From positions 1 through 44,747 of the forward strand of contig NZ_QYTU02000034.1 of the NCBI RefSeq assembly GCF_003605365.2: a stretch of DNA of 44,747 nucleotides, given 5' to 3'. The notes below the pieces were generated by a model, which saw only the letters and a program-made list of their open reading frames with translations, did no database searches and had not been told where the DNA came from. This stretch comes from Siminovitchia fortis (GTDB lineage: Bacteria; Bacillota; Bacilli; Bacillales; Bacillaceae_C). The position numbers and the translations under genes were made by a program. Shown here piece after piece: positions 22,437 to 29,055 of this stretch (positions within the stretch are counted from its first letter, which is position 1; the number at the start of each line of letters is the position of its first letter).

Positions 22437-23657
22437 TTGAAATGGTTCAATAAATTTAAAGCAGCAGCAAAAGGTGCGGCGGCTGGGTGGAAAGGAAAGA
22501 TGTACGATTTTTCCTCTTGGTTTGGCCGGACTTTTTTTGGTGTGGATAACAGCAAATTAGCAACAAACGAGACCATTTTTTCGGTAATTTCCCGTTTGGC
22601 AAATACCGTTTCCTCACTTCCCATAAAGTTGCATCAGAATTACGATTTGAAAACTAACCAGGCTTATGATGTTTTGGTCAATGTCCCGAATCAAAATATG
22701 AGCGGGTTTGACTTCATCAATAAAATGGAAGTATCGAGGAACGAGCATGGAAATGCTTATGCGCTTATTATGAGAGACATTCGGCTGCAAGTTGAAGCGC
22801 TCATCCCTATCGACCCGACATATATCACTCCCTTTTTAAACACGGATGATGAATCGTTGTGGTATCAAGTGCTTGGGACGAACGGAACGTACTACATCCA
22901 CAATATGAATATGCTGCACGTAAAGCATATTACCGGCGCTTCACGATGGCAGGGAATCAGCCCGTTGGAAGTCTTGAAAAACACACTACTATATGACAAA
23001 GCCGTTCAAGAATTCAGTTTAACAGAAATGAAGAAACCGGATAGCTTTGTTCTTAAATATGGGACTAATGTTGATGATGAAAAAAGAGATGAAGTCACGA
23101 AATATTTCCGGGAATTTTATAAGAATAACGGCGGAATCTTATTTCAAGAACCAGGTGTGGAAATTGACCCAATCGAAAAGAAATATTTTGCGTCTGATAC
23201 GTTAAAGTCGGAAAAAATCACACGTTCACGGGTGGCGAATGTGTTTAATGTTCCTGTTTCCTTTTTGAATGACGATGAGGGGCAGAGCTATTCATCGAAT
23301 GAGCAAATGATGATTCAGTTTGTCCAGATGACTTTAACGCCGATTGTCCGACAATACGAGCATGAATTTAACCGAAAATTGCTCACCGAACAGGAGAGAA
23401 GGCAAGGTTATTATTTTAAGTTTAATTTGAACGGCCTGTTACGTGGAGACATGGCTGCTAGAACGAATTTCTACCAGGCAGGAGTAAGGGGTGGATGGTT
23501 GAAACCGGACGAAATCAGAATGTATGAAGATCTGCCACCTGAAGGCGGGAACGCAGCTGAATTGTTCGTAAGTGGAGACCTGTACCCGATTTCAATGGAT
23601 CCGAGGGAACGACGTAAAGGAGGTGATAGGATTGGACAAGAGCCGACAAAAGAATAA
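22437..23657 (+). CDS. Portal protein, HK97 family
   Basis: A 406-residue portal that forms the dodecameric DNA channel at one capsid vertex. Family features: TNETIFSVISRLANTVSSLP, PNQNMSGFDFINKM, NEHGNAYALI, HVKHITGASRWQGISPLE and SEKITRSRVANVFNVPVSFL. The TTG at 22437 is chosen because AAAGGTGGTGAG lies 4-14 bases before it; the TTG at 22419 precedes that site. The last 26 bases overlap the protease gene. Confidence 0.96.
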   Translation: MKWFNKFKAAAKGAAAGWKGKMYDFSSWFGRTFFGVDNSKLATNETIFSVISRLANTVSSLPIKLHQNYDLKTNQAYDVLVNVPNQNMSGFDFINKMEVSRNEHGNAYALIMRDIRLQVEALIPIDPTYITPFLNTDDESLWYQVLGTNGTYYIHNMNMLHVKHITGASRWQGISPLEVLKNTLLYDKAVQEFSLTEMKKPDSFVLKYGTNVDDEKRDEVTKYFREFYKNNGGILFQEPGVEIDPIEKKYFASDTLKSEKITRSRVANVFNVPVSFLNDDEGQSYSSNEQMMIQFVQMTLTPIVRQYEHEFNRKLLTEQERRQGYYFKFNLNGLLRGDMAARTNFYQAGVRGGWLKPDEIRMYEDLPPEGGNAAELFVSGDLYPISMDPRERRKGGDRIGQEPTKE

Positions 23658-24384
23658 GTTTTTTAACATGAAAGCGTCAGCCGATGGAAAATCAGCTGAC
23701 ATTTTTATTTACGGAGAAATTACAAAATACGCCTGGACCGAAGAAGGGGAACATTCAGCGACAACTTTCAAGCAGGAGTTAGATGAATTGGGGGATGTTG
23801 ACATCATTAATCTATATGTCAATTCGCCCGGTGGAAGCGTGTTTGAGGGGATTACCATCCATAACATGTTAAAAAGGCATAAAGCAAAGGTTACGGCTCA
23901 TGTGGACGCTTTGGCGGCCTCCATTGCTAGCGTCATTATAATGGCTGCTGATGAAATCAGAATGCCATCGAATAGTATGCTCATGATTCATAATCCGTGG
24001 ACTTTTGCCATTGGTAATGCGGCAGAGTTGAGAAAACAGGCTGATGATCTGGACCGTATCGGTAAATCGAGCATGCAATCTTACCTTGATAAAGCAGGAG
24101 ATAAGTTGACAGAGGAAAAGCTCCAAGAAATGCTAGATGCTGAAACCTGGCTGTCTGCTGATGAAGCATATGAATATGGCTTATGCGATGTTGTGGAAGA
24201 AGCCAACAATATGGCCGCATCTATCAGTGGTGAGTATTTGGAACGGTATAAAAACGTACCAAAACAACTTAAAGAGAGTAAAAATGTGGAAATTTCAGCC
24301 GAAGAAATGGCCCTGCGCCAAAAAATCGCTGATGCGGCAAAAGCAAATTCTGCTTATTTAAATACCATTTTAGGAGGAATATGA
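23632..24384 (+). CDS. ClpP-like prohead maturation protease
   Basis: A 250-residue serine protease of the ClpP type that trims the scaffold part of the capsid protein. Visible motifs are NSPGGSVFEGITIHNML, the Ser region DALAASIASVIIMAADEI (Ser about 97) and the His in MLMIHNPW (about 119). The TTG at 23632 follows AAAGGAGGTGATAGGA. It overlaps the portal gene and is followed directly by the capsid gene. Confidence 0.94.
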   Translation: MDKSRQKNKFFNMKASADGKSADIFIYGEITKYAWTEEGEHSATTFKQELDELGDVDIINLYVNSPGGSVFEGITIHNMLKRHKAKVTAHVDALAASIASVIIMAADEIRMPSNSMLMIHNPWTFAIGNAAELRKQADDLDRIGKSSMQSYLDKAGDKLTEEKLQEMLDAETWLSADEAYEYGLCDVVEEANNMAASISGEYLERYKNVPKQLKESKNVEISAEEMALRQKIADAAKANSAYLNTILGGI

Positions 24385-24388
24385 AAAT

Positions 24389-25537
24389 ATGAAAACTTTA
24401 TTTGAACTTAAACAAAACCTGGTCACTATTGGCCAACAATTGCAGAAAGTAGAAGGCGAACTTGCTCAAAAAGCAGTGGATCCAGCTGCAACTATGGACG
24501 AGATTCAGGCCCTTCAAAAATCAAAAGAGGACCTGAAAGCCCGTTTTGATGTCATTAAAGAGCAGCATGACAAGTTAGAAGCCGAGCAAAAAGCGCAAAT
24601 CGAGCAGCAAAAACAGAATCAAGGTCTTGCAGGGGTTGCGGATCCGAAAGAAAAAGTCGTCCAGGCAAAAGCTGAGTTGATTAAAAACGTTATGGCGAAC
24701 AAGCCTGTCTCCCAAGAAATTTATCAAGCGTTGGGAGACGATAACACAGGCGGAGGAAAATTCCTACCAAAAACTGTAGCGAATGACATTATTTCCGAAC
24801 CACTTGTCAAAAACCAATTGAGGGAAATTTCCACTTTTACTGCTATTACAAACCTGGAAGTCCCAAAGGTTAATTTTACTCTTGATGATGACGATTTTAT
24901 CCAGGACAAGGAAACGGCAAAAGAGTTGAAAGTTACTGGTGACGTTGTTACTTTCGGACGTAATAAATTTAAAGTTTTTGCAGGGGTTTCTGAAACTGTT
25001 TTACAGGGAACTCACACTAACCTGGTTTCTCATGTGGAAAATGCTCTACAGTCCGGGGTAGCGGCAAAAGAAAGGAAAGTAGCTTTCGCTGAAACTCCTA
25101 AAACCGGTGAAGAACACATGTCCTTCTACGCGGTAGGTATTAAGGAAATCGAAGGTGACGATTACTATCAAGCTATCAGGAAGGCAATTGCGGACTTGCA
25201 CGAGGATTACCGTGAAAATGCAACCATCGTTATGCGTTATCAAGACTATTCTGACATTATTGAGAAGCTGGCGAACGGAAATGCTACGCTCTATAGCGCT
25301 CAACCGGAACAGGTCCTTGGAAAACGCGTTGTATTCAGTGATGCGGCGGTACACCCAATTGTAGGAGATTTCTCTTACTCCCATTTCAACTACGACATTG
25401 GCACAACGCTTTACGAGCGTGATAAAGATGTCAAAACAGGTATCGAGCAGTTTGTCGTGACAGCTTGGTTTGACCATCAAATCAAATTGAAGTCTGCTTT
25501 CCGGATTGCAAAAATTAAAAAGGATGATAAACCCTAA
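24389..25537 (+). CDS. Major capsid protein, HK97 fold
   Basis: A 382-residue capsid subunit. The N-terminal ~90 residues are a helical scaffold (delta) domain (LFELKQNLVTIGQQLQKVEG, KEQHDKLEAEQKAQIEQQ) expected to be cut off by the protease encoded before it. The HK97 body follows (GGGKFLPKTVANDIISEPLV, ETAKELKVTGDV, KNKFKVFAG-type E-loop, GKRVVFSDAAVHPIVGDFS). The gene ends CCC-TAA, a +1 slip site that would add 23 residues (see 25532-25607). TAGGAGGAA precedes the ATG. Confidence 0.96.
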   Translation: MKTLFELKQNLVTIGQQLQKVEGELAQKAVDPAATMDEIQALQKSKEDLKARFDVIKEQHDKLEAEQKAQIEQQKQNQGLAGVADPKEKVVQAKAELIKNVMANKPVSQEIYQALGDDNTGGGKFLPKTVANDIISEPLVKNQLREISTFTAITNLEVPKVNFTLDDDDFIQDKETAKELKVTGDVVTFGRNKFKVFAGVSETVLQGTHTNLVSHVENALQSGVAAKERKVAFAETPKTGEEHMSFYAVGIKEIEGDDYYQAIRKAIADLHEDYRENATIVMRYQDYSDIIEKLANGNATLYSAQPEQVLGKRVVFSDAAVHPIVGDFSYSHFNYDIGTTLYERDKDVKTGIEQFVVTAWFDHQIKLKSAFRIAKIKKDDKP

Positions 25538-25607
25538 CAAGCCCGTAAATCTCAAGGCGGGTTCCAAGACTGATACAGAAATTACATTGTCCTGGGACCA
25601 GCCTTGA
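25532..25607 (+). other. +1 frameshift site and FN3 A-B strand extension of the capsid protein
   Basis: At CCC-TAA (25532-25537) the Pro tRNA can slip from CCC to CCT. The +1 frame then reads NKPVNLKAGSKTDTE followed by ITLSWDQP before TGA at 25605. This matches strands A and B of an FN3 domain. The same frame continues 36 bases later at the ATG of the next gene (25641), which starts with strand C. +1 recoding at head and tail gene ends is known in Listeria phage PSA and for the SPP1 tail tube. The frame and protein match are seen; use of the shift is inferred. Confidence 0.75.
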
Positions 25608-25621
25608 GCTCAGGGCTTTTT
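25539..25621 (+). ncRNA. Nested hairpin element after the capsid gene, copy 1
   Basis: Three nested stems: AAGCCC/GGGCTT (25539/25613), CTCAAGGC/GCCTTGAG (25551/25601, perfect) and TTCCAAGAC/GTCCTGGGA (25562/25589, one mismatch), with an internal loop GTAAAT facing CTCA and a T-run at 25617-25621. It begins 4 bases after the CCC slip codon. A second copy lies at 28147-28231 with compensatory changes in the middle stem. It may both stimulate frameshifting and terminate or reduce transcription. Confidence 0.75.
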
Positions 25622-25640
25622 CACGTAAAGGAGGATAAGT

Positions 25641-26096
25641 ATGGCAACAACTTATAATGTGTACCGGGACGGCAATAAAATCAAAACCGGCCTGACTGAA
25701 AAAACATTTACCGATACAGGTTTGACGCCGAATACAGAATACACGTATCAGGTAAGTGCTGAAAATAGTGTTGGTGAGAGTGAGTTATCTGATCCGATCA
25801 AAGTTAAAACAAATTACAGTGATCCAACTGCTGTTGATATTTCGCCGAAAACAAACAATCTTGAAGTCGGTGCTACTCGAAATTTATCAGCAGTTGTTAC
25901 ACCGTCTACAGCCAAACAGACGGTTACTTGGGCAAGTTCAGATACAAAAATCGCCACCGTCGATGCTAACGGAAAAGTTACAGCCGTTGCTGCTGGAACT
26001 GCTACGATTACTGCTACATCAACCGAAAAGACGAGCATAAAAGGAACAGCAACTGTGAGCGTGACTGAGCCGGAACCGCCCGAAGGTGAAGGGTAA
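25641..26096 (+). CDS. Decoration-type protein: FN3 strands C-G plus Big_2 domain
   Basis: A 151-residue protein. Residues 1-58 are an FN3 domain lacking strands A and B: YNVYRDGNKIKTG (C), TEKTFTDTGLTPNTEY (E-F) and YTYQVSAENSVGESE with DPIKVKT (F-G). Residues about 65-142 form a Big_2 Ig-like domain (VDISPKTNNLEVGATRNLSA, TWASSDTKIATVDANGKVTA). A Pro/Glu tail ends it. AAAGGAGGAT precedes the ATG. The missing strands are encoded by the frameshift extensions of capsid and tail proteins, so it probably docks on virions by completing the fold. Confidence 0.8.
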   Translation: MATTYNVYRDGNKIKTGLTEKTFTDTGLTPNTEYTYQVSAENSVGESELSDPIKVKTNYSDPTAVDISPKTNNLEVGATRNLSAVVTPSTAKQTVTWASSDTKIATVDANGKVTAVAAGTATITATSTEKTSIKGTATVSVTEPEPPEGEG

Positions 26097-26374
26097 TGTT
26101 GAATGATGTTAAGGAGTTTTTGAGGGTTGATGGCACTTATGAGGATGGTGTCATCCTCTCATTGATTGAAGCGGCAAAAGCTGAATTAACATTGTCAGGT
26201 GTGATAGAAAGAAAAAGCGGAGATCCTGATTACCCATTGTACGAACTTGCCATAAAAGTCCTTGTCACGCAAAACTATGAAGATAGAGGGCTCGAAAAAC
26301 GTGACAATAGAGTGCTAGAAACATTGATTTTAAAACTGAAAAACTTCTCAGTCGCGGTGAGTCCAAATGAGTAA
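26096..26374 (+). CDS. Head-tail connector, HK97 gp6-like
   Basis: A 92-residue adaptor with the gp6-like pattern (LNDVKEFLRVDGTYEDGVIL, SLIEAAKAELTLSGV, LYELAIKVLVTQNYEDRG). It forms the ring below the portal. Start and previous stop overlap (TAATG). It also overlaps the head closure gene by 8 bases. Confidence 0.9.
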   Translation: MLNDVKEFLRVDGTYEDGVILSLIEAAKAELTLSGVIERKSGDPDYPLYELAIKVLVTQNYEDRGLEKRDNRVLETLILKLKNFSVAVSPNE

Positions 26375-26735
26375 TGCATCTGATTTGAATACGCGTATTC
26401 AGTTTTTTGAATATGCCCCTAGTGAAGGGCCTGAACCTGGCGAAGTTGAAAAACGGCAACTGTGGGAATGTTGGGCCGAAGTCTATGAGCCTTCCATGAA
26501 AGACATTGAGTCTTTAAGCACAACCAATGTTCTCTATTCCGTAACAGCTCGATTCAGGGATCCACGGGGCGAGTACAAGCCTTCAAACAAACATTATTTA
26601 GCAGTTCTTGATGATGCCTACCAGGACGATGAAGGGAATTATGTTCGCTTCAATATCAAGAAAATGCATCCTGACGTTAAGAATAAGCGTTTTATTAAAG
26701 TTGTAGCGGAGGCGACAGAATGGGCGTCAAAGTAA
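26367..26735 (+). CDS. Phage head closure protein (head-tail adaptor)
   Basis: A 122-residue head closure protein, SPP1 gp16/HK97 gp7-8 type: LNTRIQFFEYA at the start, ELWECWAEV-like ReWxxWAEV, then LYSVTARFRDPRGEYKPSN and DDEGNYVRFNIKKMHPD. It plugs the connector after packaging. It overlaps both neighbours in the connector operon. Confidence 0.9.
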   Translation: MSNASDLNTRIQFFEYAPSEGPEPGEVEKRQLWECWAEVYEPSMKDIESLSTTNVLYSVTARFRDPRGEYKPSNKHYLAVLDDAYQDDEGNYVRFNIKKMHPDVKNKRFIKVVAEATEWASK

Positions 26736-27112
26736 CTGGCCAAGAAAAGTTAATTGCCGAACTTGAAAAACGCTTTGGCAAAGCCAAGATGCAGCAAATT
26801 AGTGATAGGGCGTTGAAAGCAGGGGCGGAAGTGTTTGTCAAAGAATTAAAGGCACAGCTGGCAACGTTTAAAGATACCGGGGCAACCATTCGTGAGGTCA
26901 CCATATCCGAGCCATTCACGCAATCAGGCGTCCGCACAGTTAAAGTCCACTGGCGTGGCCCAGACAACCGTTATCGCATCATCCACCTAAACGAATGGGG
27001 AACGATCCAAAATCCACGTCCGAGAGGTAAAGGAAAAATAGCACTCGCTATGCGAAATGCAGAAAATGCTTACCGGGAAGCGATCAAAAAAGCAATAAGG
27101 GAGGGAATCTGA
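26720..27112 (+). CDS. HK97 gp10-like tail-component protein
   Basis: A 130-residue protein of the HK97-gp10 family: VKVTGQEKLIAELEKRFG, ALKAGAEVFVKELK, VHWRGPDNRYRIIHLNEWGT and a basic end. It acts at the head-tail joint or tail terminator. It overlaps the next gene by 1 base. Confidence 0.9.
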   Translation: MGVKVTGQEKLIAELEKRFGKAKMQQISDRALKAGAEVFVKELKAQLATFKDTGATIREVTISEPFTQSGVRTVKVHWRGPDNRYRIIHLNEWGTIQNPRPRGKGKIALAMRNAENAYREAIKKAIREGI

Positions 27113-27513
27113 TGGATATTCTTGATGAAGTTTATAAGGTGTTGAAATCAGATCCCTTCATTGCTGCAGAGGTCGGTAATCGGATTAAATATTACGAATA
27201 TCCAGCCACAGGGGATATAACCGGTCCTATTATTGTATTGGAGGAAGTTGGGGCAGAAATGCCGGGTGACTATGCGGATGGTCAATGGCTCACAGAGGAT
27301 TACATGGTTCATATTGAAGTGTGGGTGCAAGGAGCTGGCGGCAGGAAGAAGCGGGATGCTATTGCCCGGCAGATACGAAATATCATGTGGGAGAAATTGG
27401 GGTTTTCTCAAGTTGCCAGCATGGACCCGGAATGGGATAAAGATACCAATACCTACCGAGACGCCCGTAGGTATCGAGGAAAAGCATACAGGGAAGATTT
27501 TGACGCCTTATAG
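27112..27513 (+). CDS. Tail completion (DUF3168/gp17-like) protein
   Basis: A 133-residue protein matching the tail terminator or completion family (DILDEVYKVLKSDPFIA, ITGPIIVLEEVGAEMPGDYA, YMVHIEVWVQGAGGRKKRD). It sits between the gp10-like gene and the major tail gene, the usual position. Its stop codon lies inside an intrinsic terminator. Confidence 0.85.
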   Translation: MDILDEVYKVLKSDPFIAAEVGNRIKYYEYPATGDITGPIIVLEEVGAEMPGDYADGQWLTEDYMVHIEVWVQGAGGRKKRDAIARQIRNIMWEKLGFSQVASMDPEWDKDTNTYRDARRYRGKAYREDFDAL

Positions 27514-27525
27514 GGTGTCTTTTTT
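27502..27525 (+). terminator. Attenuator-like terminator before the major tail gene
   Basis: GACGCC and GGTGTC pair (one G-T) around a loop holding the stop codon of the preceding gene, followed by six T. A partial terminator here would set the ratio of connector to tail transcripts. Confidence 0.6.
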
Positions 27526-27548
27526 AATTTTAAAAGGAGTGATTTACA

Positions 27549-28145
27549 TTGGCAACAAACGGAAAAAATTATAAAGCAGCCATCAACGTAAATGATTTTC
27601 ATTATGCTGTGTTGGATGACACCGACAAAGTTAAAGGAGAAATTGAAAGGGTTAAATTTTTGCAAGAAATCACTGTGGAGGCACAGCAGGAAATTGTAAA
27701 AGCTTTTGGAGACGGGGAGGTGGCAGAGATGGCCACGTCCAATGGCCCTATGACGGTAAGCGGACAATTCCACAAAATTCCGGAAGAAGATAAAAGCGCT
27801 TTGTTTGGATTAACTAAAGTCGGAAACCTAGATGCTTATGGCCCGGATTCAAACCCTCCATACGTTGCGGTTGTCTTTACAATCGAAAATCAAGACGGCG
27901 GAAAAAGCTGGTACGGTCTTGTGAAAGGGAAATTTACAATGCCATCTGTGTCTGGGTCAACAAAGGAAGAATCCATTGAATTCGGAAATGAAACGGTAGA
28001 AGGGGAATTTATGTCCCGCGTGATTGAAGGGCAGAAGGTCATGCGGTTAAGAGGGACAGATGCCCCAGGCGAAACAACTGTACGGGATGAAATTTTCCAG
28101 GCGGTTTTTGGTAAGCCATATCCTGGTGCAGAGGTAACACCCTAA
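27549..28145 (+). CDS. Major tail (tube) protein
   Basis: A 198-residue tail tube protein of the Gram-positive siphophage type: ATNGKNYKAAINVNDFHYAV, FLQEITVEAQQEIVKAFGDG, EMATSNGPMTVSGQFHKIP, GKSWYGLVKGKFTMPSVSG. AAAAGGAGTG precedes the TTG start. Like the capsid gene it ends CCC-TAA and can be extended by +1 frameshift with the same FN3 A-B strands. Confidence 0.92.
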   Translation: MATNGKNYKAAINVNDFHYAVLDDTDKVKGEIERVKFLQEITVEAQQEIVKAFGDGEVAEMATSNGPMTVSGQFHKIPEEDKSALFGLTKVGNLDAYGPDSNPPYVAVVFTIENQDGGKSWYGLVKGKFTMPSVSGSTKEESIEFGNETVEGEFMSRVIEGQKVMRLRGTDAPGETTVRDEIFQAVFGKPYPGAEVTP

Positions 28146-28209
28146 CAAGCCCGTAAATCTTAAATCAGATTCCAGGACGGATACAACAATTAAGCTGTCC
28201 TGGGACTGA
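28140..28209 (+). other. +1 frameshift site and FN3 A-B strand extension of the tail tube protein
   Basis: CCC-TAA at 28140-28145 is followed in the +1 frame by NKPVNLKSDSRTDTT and IKLSWD, then TGA at 28207. Against the capsid extension, 16 of 21 residues match. No FN3 second half follows here, so on its own the extension is half a domain. It could pair with the FN3 C-G strands made from 25641. The reading frame is seen; the slip is inferred from known phage precedents. Confidence 0.72.
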
Positions 28210-28231
28210 TTTAAGCTCAGGGCTTTTTTTT
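28147..28231 (+). ncRNA. Nested hairpin element after the tail tube gene, copy 2
   Basis: Same layout as 25539-25621: AAGCCC/GGGCTT (28147/28220), CTTAAATCA/TGATTTAAG (28159/28207, perfect 9 bp), TTCCAGGAC/GTCCTGGGA (28170/28197), the same GTAAAT and CTCA internal loop, and eight T (28224-28231). The middle stem differs in sequence from copy 1 but stays paired, even though its 3' arm lies after the shifted stop codon. This points to selection on RNA structure. Confidence 0.75.
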
Positions 28232-28262
28232 GCGTTAATTATAATCGAAAGGATGTAATAGA

Positions 28263-28622
28263 ATGGCAAATTTAAAACGAAATATGATTGAACTCATTAA
28301 GAATCCAGAGGAGGTAATCAAAGGCGGGGAGCCCGAATTTGATAAATACTGGACGTCACCATTTATCCCTCTTGATGTAACTTTAGAAGCTGTTGATTTT
28401 GCAGAAAAGCTGGAGAATGGAGAAATAACGGGAAGCGAATCCATATTGGAGATGGCTGATTTTGTTGCCCAAAAAATATTTAACGGACAATTTACCAAGG
28501 ATGATATTAGGCAAAGGCTCCATGCGCCGGACGCAATTGATGAATTGCAATCTCAAATTTTCTTTGTTGCCCGTGGAGAACAATCTGATGCAACAAAAAA
28601 ATTCCTGGAGAAGAAGCGTTAA
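28263..28622 (+). CDS. Tail assembly chaperone (gpG-like)
   Basis: A 119-residue chaperone that coats the tape measure during tail assembly. Pattern: EVIKGGEPEFDKYWTSPFIP, LEAVDFAEKLENGEITGSES, DFVAQKIFNGQFTKDDIRQR. Near its end, A-AAA-AAA at 28595-28601 in the right phase allows a -1 slip into the frame of the following gene, as in lambda G/G-T and many siphophages. An AAAGGATG site precedes the ATG. Confidence 0.9.
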   Translation: MANLKRNMIELIKNPEEVIKGGEPEFDKYWTSPFIPLDVTLEAVDFAEKLENGEITGSESILEMADFVAQKIFNGQFTKDDIRQRLHAPDAIDELQSQIFFVARGEQSDATKKFLEKKR

Positions 28623-28801
28623 TGGATGAGGACTTTTCTTTCTCCAAGCAAAAGGAATACTTACAGAAACTCATCCTTGATCTAACAAAAGAAGGAAAAG
28701 ACATAAATGAAATTATGAAAACGCCTTTTCACTTTTTAATCGAGCTGTTACGTGAAAGAAACAAACCTAAAAAGGTGACGTCTGTTATGGACCTTCCTTA
28801 A
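28622..28801 (+). CDS. Tail assembly chaperone extension (gpT-like), via -1 frameshift
   Basis: A 59-residue frame that is in phase with a -1 slip at 28595-28601 (A AAA AAA), giving a G-T fusion through IPGEEALMDEDFSFSKQ. It resembles gpT-type extensions (FSFSKQKEYLQKLILDLTKE, PFHFLIELLRERN). The ATG at 28622 has no good ribosome binding site, supporting expression by frameshift rather than on its own. Confidence 0.8.
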   Translation: MDEDFSFSKQKEYLQKLILDLTKEGKDINEIMKTPFHFLIELLRERNKPKKVTSVMDLP

Positions 28802-28830
28802 ATAAGCCCGCATCATTTTGCGGACTTATT
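28801..28830. terminator. Hairpin between chaperone and RHH genes
   Basis: AATAAG-C-CCGCA and TGCGG-A-CTTATT form an 11-bp stem with one mismatch. It overlaps the stops of the plus-strand chaperone extension and the convergent RHH gene. No long T-run follows on either strand, so it is at best a weak bidirectional terminator. Confidence 0.4.
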
Positions 28831-28965
28831 TAAGTATTCGATAAGGGCTGTTTCTATTAAGTTATTTAAACTCCTGTTTTCTTGTTTTGCCCGTTCCTGT
28901 GCCTGTTCTTTTAAATCTTTTCTTAGAGTTAGCATAGTCCTTGTCTTATCACTCGAAATTGTCAT
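28813..28965 (-). CDS. Ribbon-helix-helix (Arc/CopG-type) repressor
   Basis: A 50-residue minus-strand protein with the RHH pattern: a short beta strand (KTRTMLTLRK), then helices DLKEQAQERAKQEN and SLNNLIETALIEYL. Such dimers bind direct or inverted operator repeats. GGAGGTGG lies before the ATG at 28965, and a good divergent promoter lies upstream. It faces the homing endonuclease gene across a shared promoter region and probably represses both. Confidence 0.78.
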   Translation of the reverse strand: MTISSDKTRTMLTLRKDLKEQAQERAKQENRSLNNLIETALIEYLNKSAK

Positions 28966-28984
28966 TATGACCACCTCCAGACAC

Positions 28985-29035
28985 ATTATAAGGTGTAATC
29001 ATAATATTGTAAAGGTGATAACACCATGATATAAT
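28985..29035. promoter_or_regulatory. Back-to-back promoters with direct repeats
   Basis: Plus strand: TTGTAA (29007-29012), 17 bases, TATAAT (29030-29035), driving the endonuclease gene. Minus strand: TTTACA (complement of 29008-29013), 17 bases, TATAAT (complement of 28985-28990), driving the RHH gene. The two -35 boxes overlap. AAGGTG occurs at 28990 and 29012, 22 bp apart, a fitting operator spacing for an RHH protein. Confidence 0.7.
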
Positions 29036-29055
29036 ATGGGTAGAGGTGAGGGTCT

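Noticed and set aside
25539-25621. Reading the element after the capsid gene as only a simple terminator
   Set aside because: A simple terminator does not explain the conserved +1 protein frame, the nested stems with compensatory changes or the matching copy after the tail tube gene.
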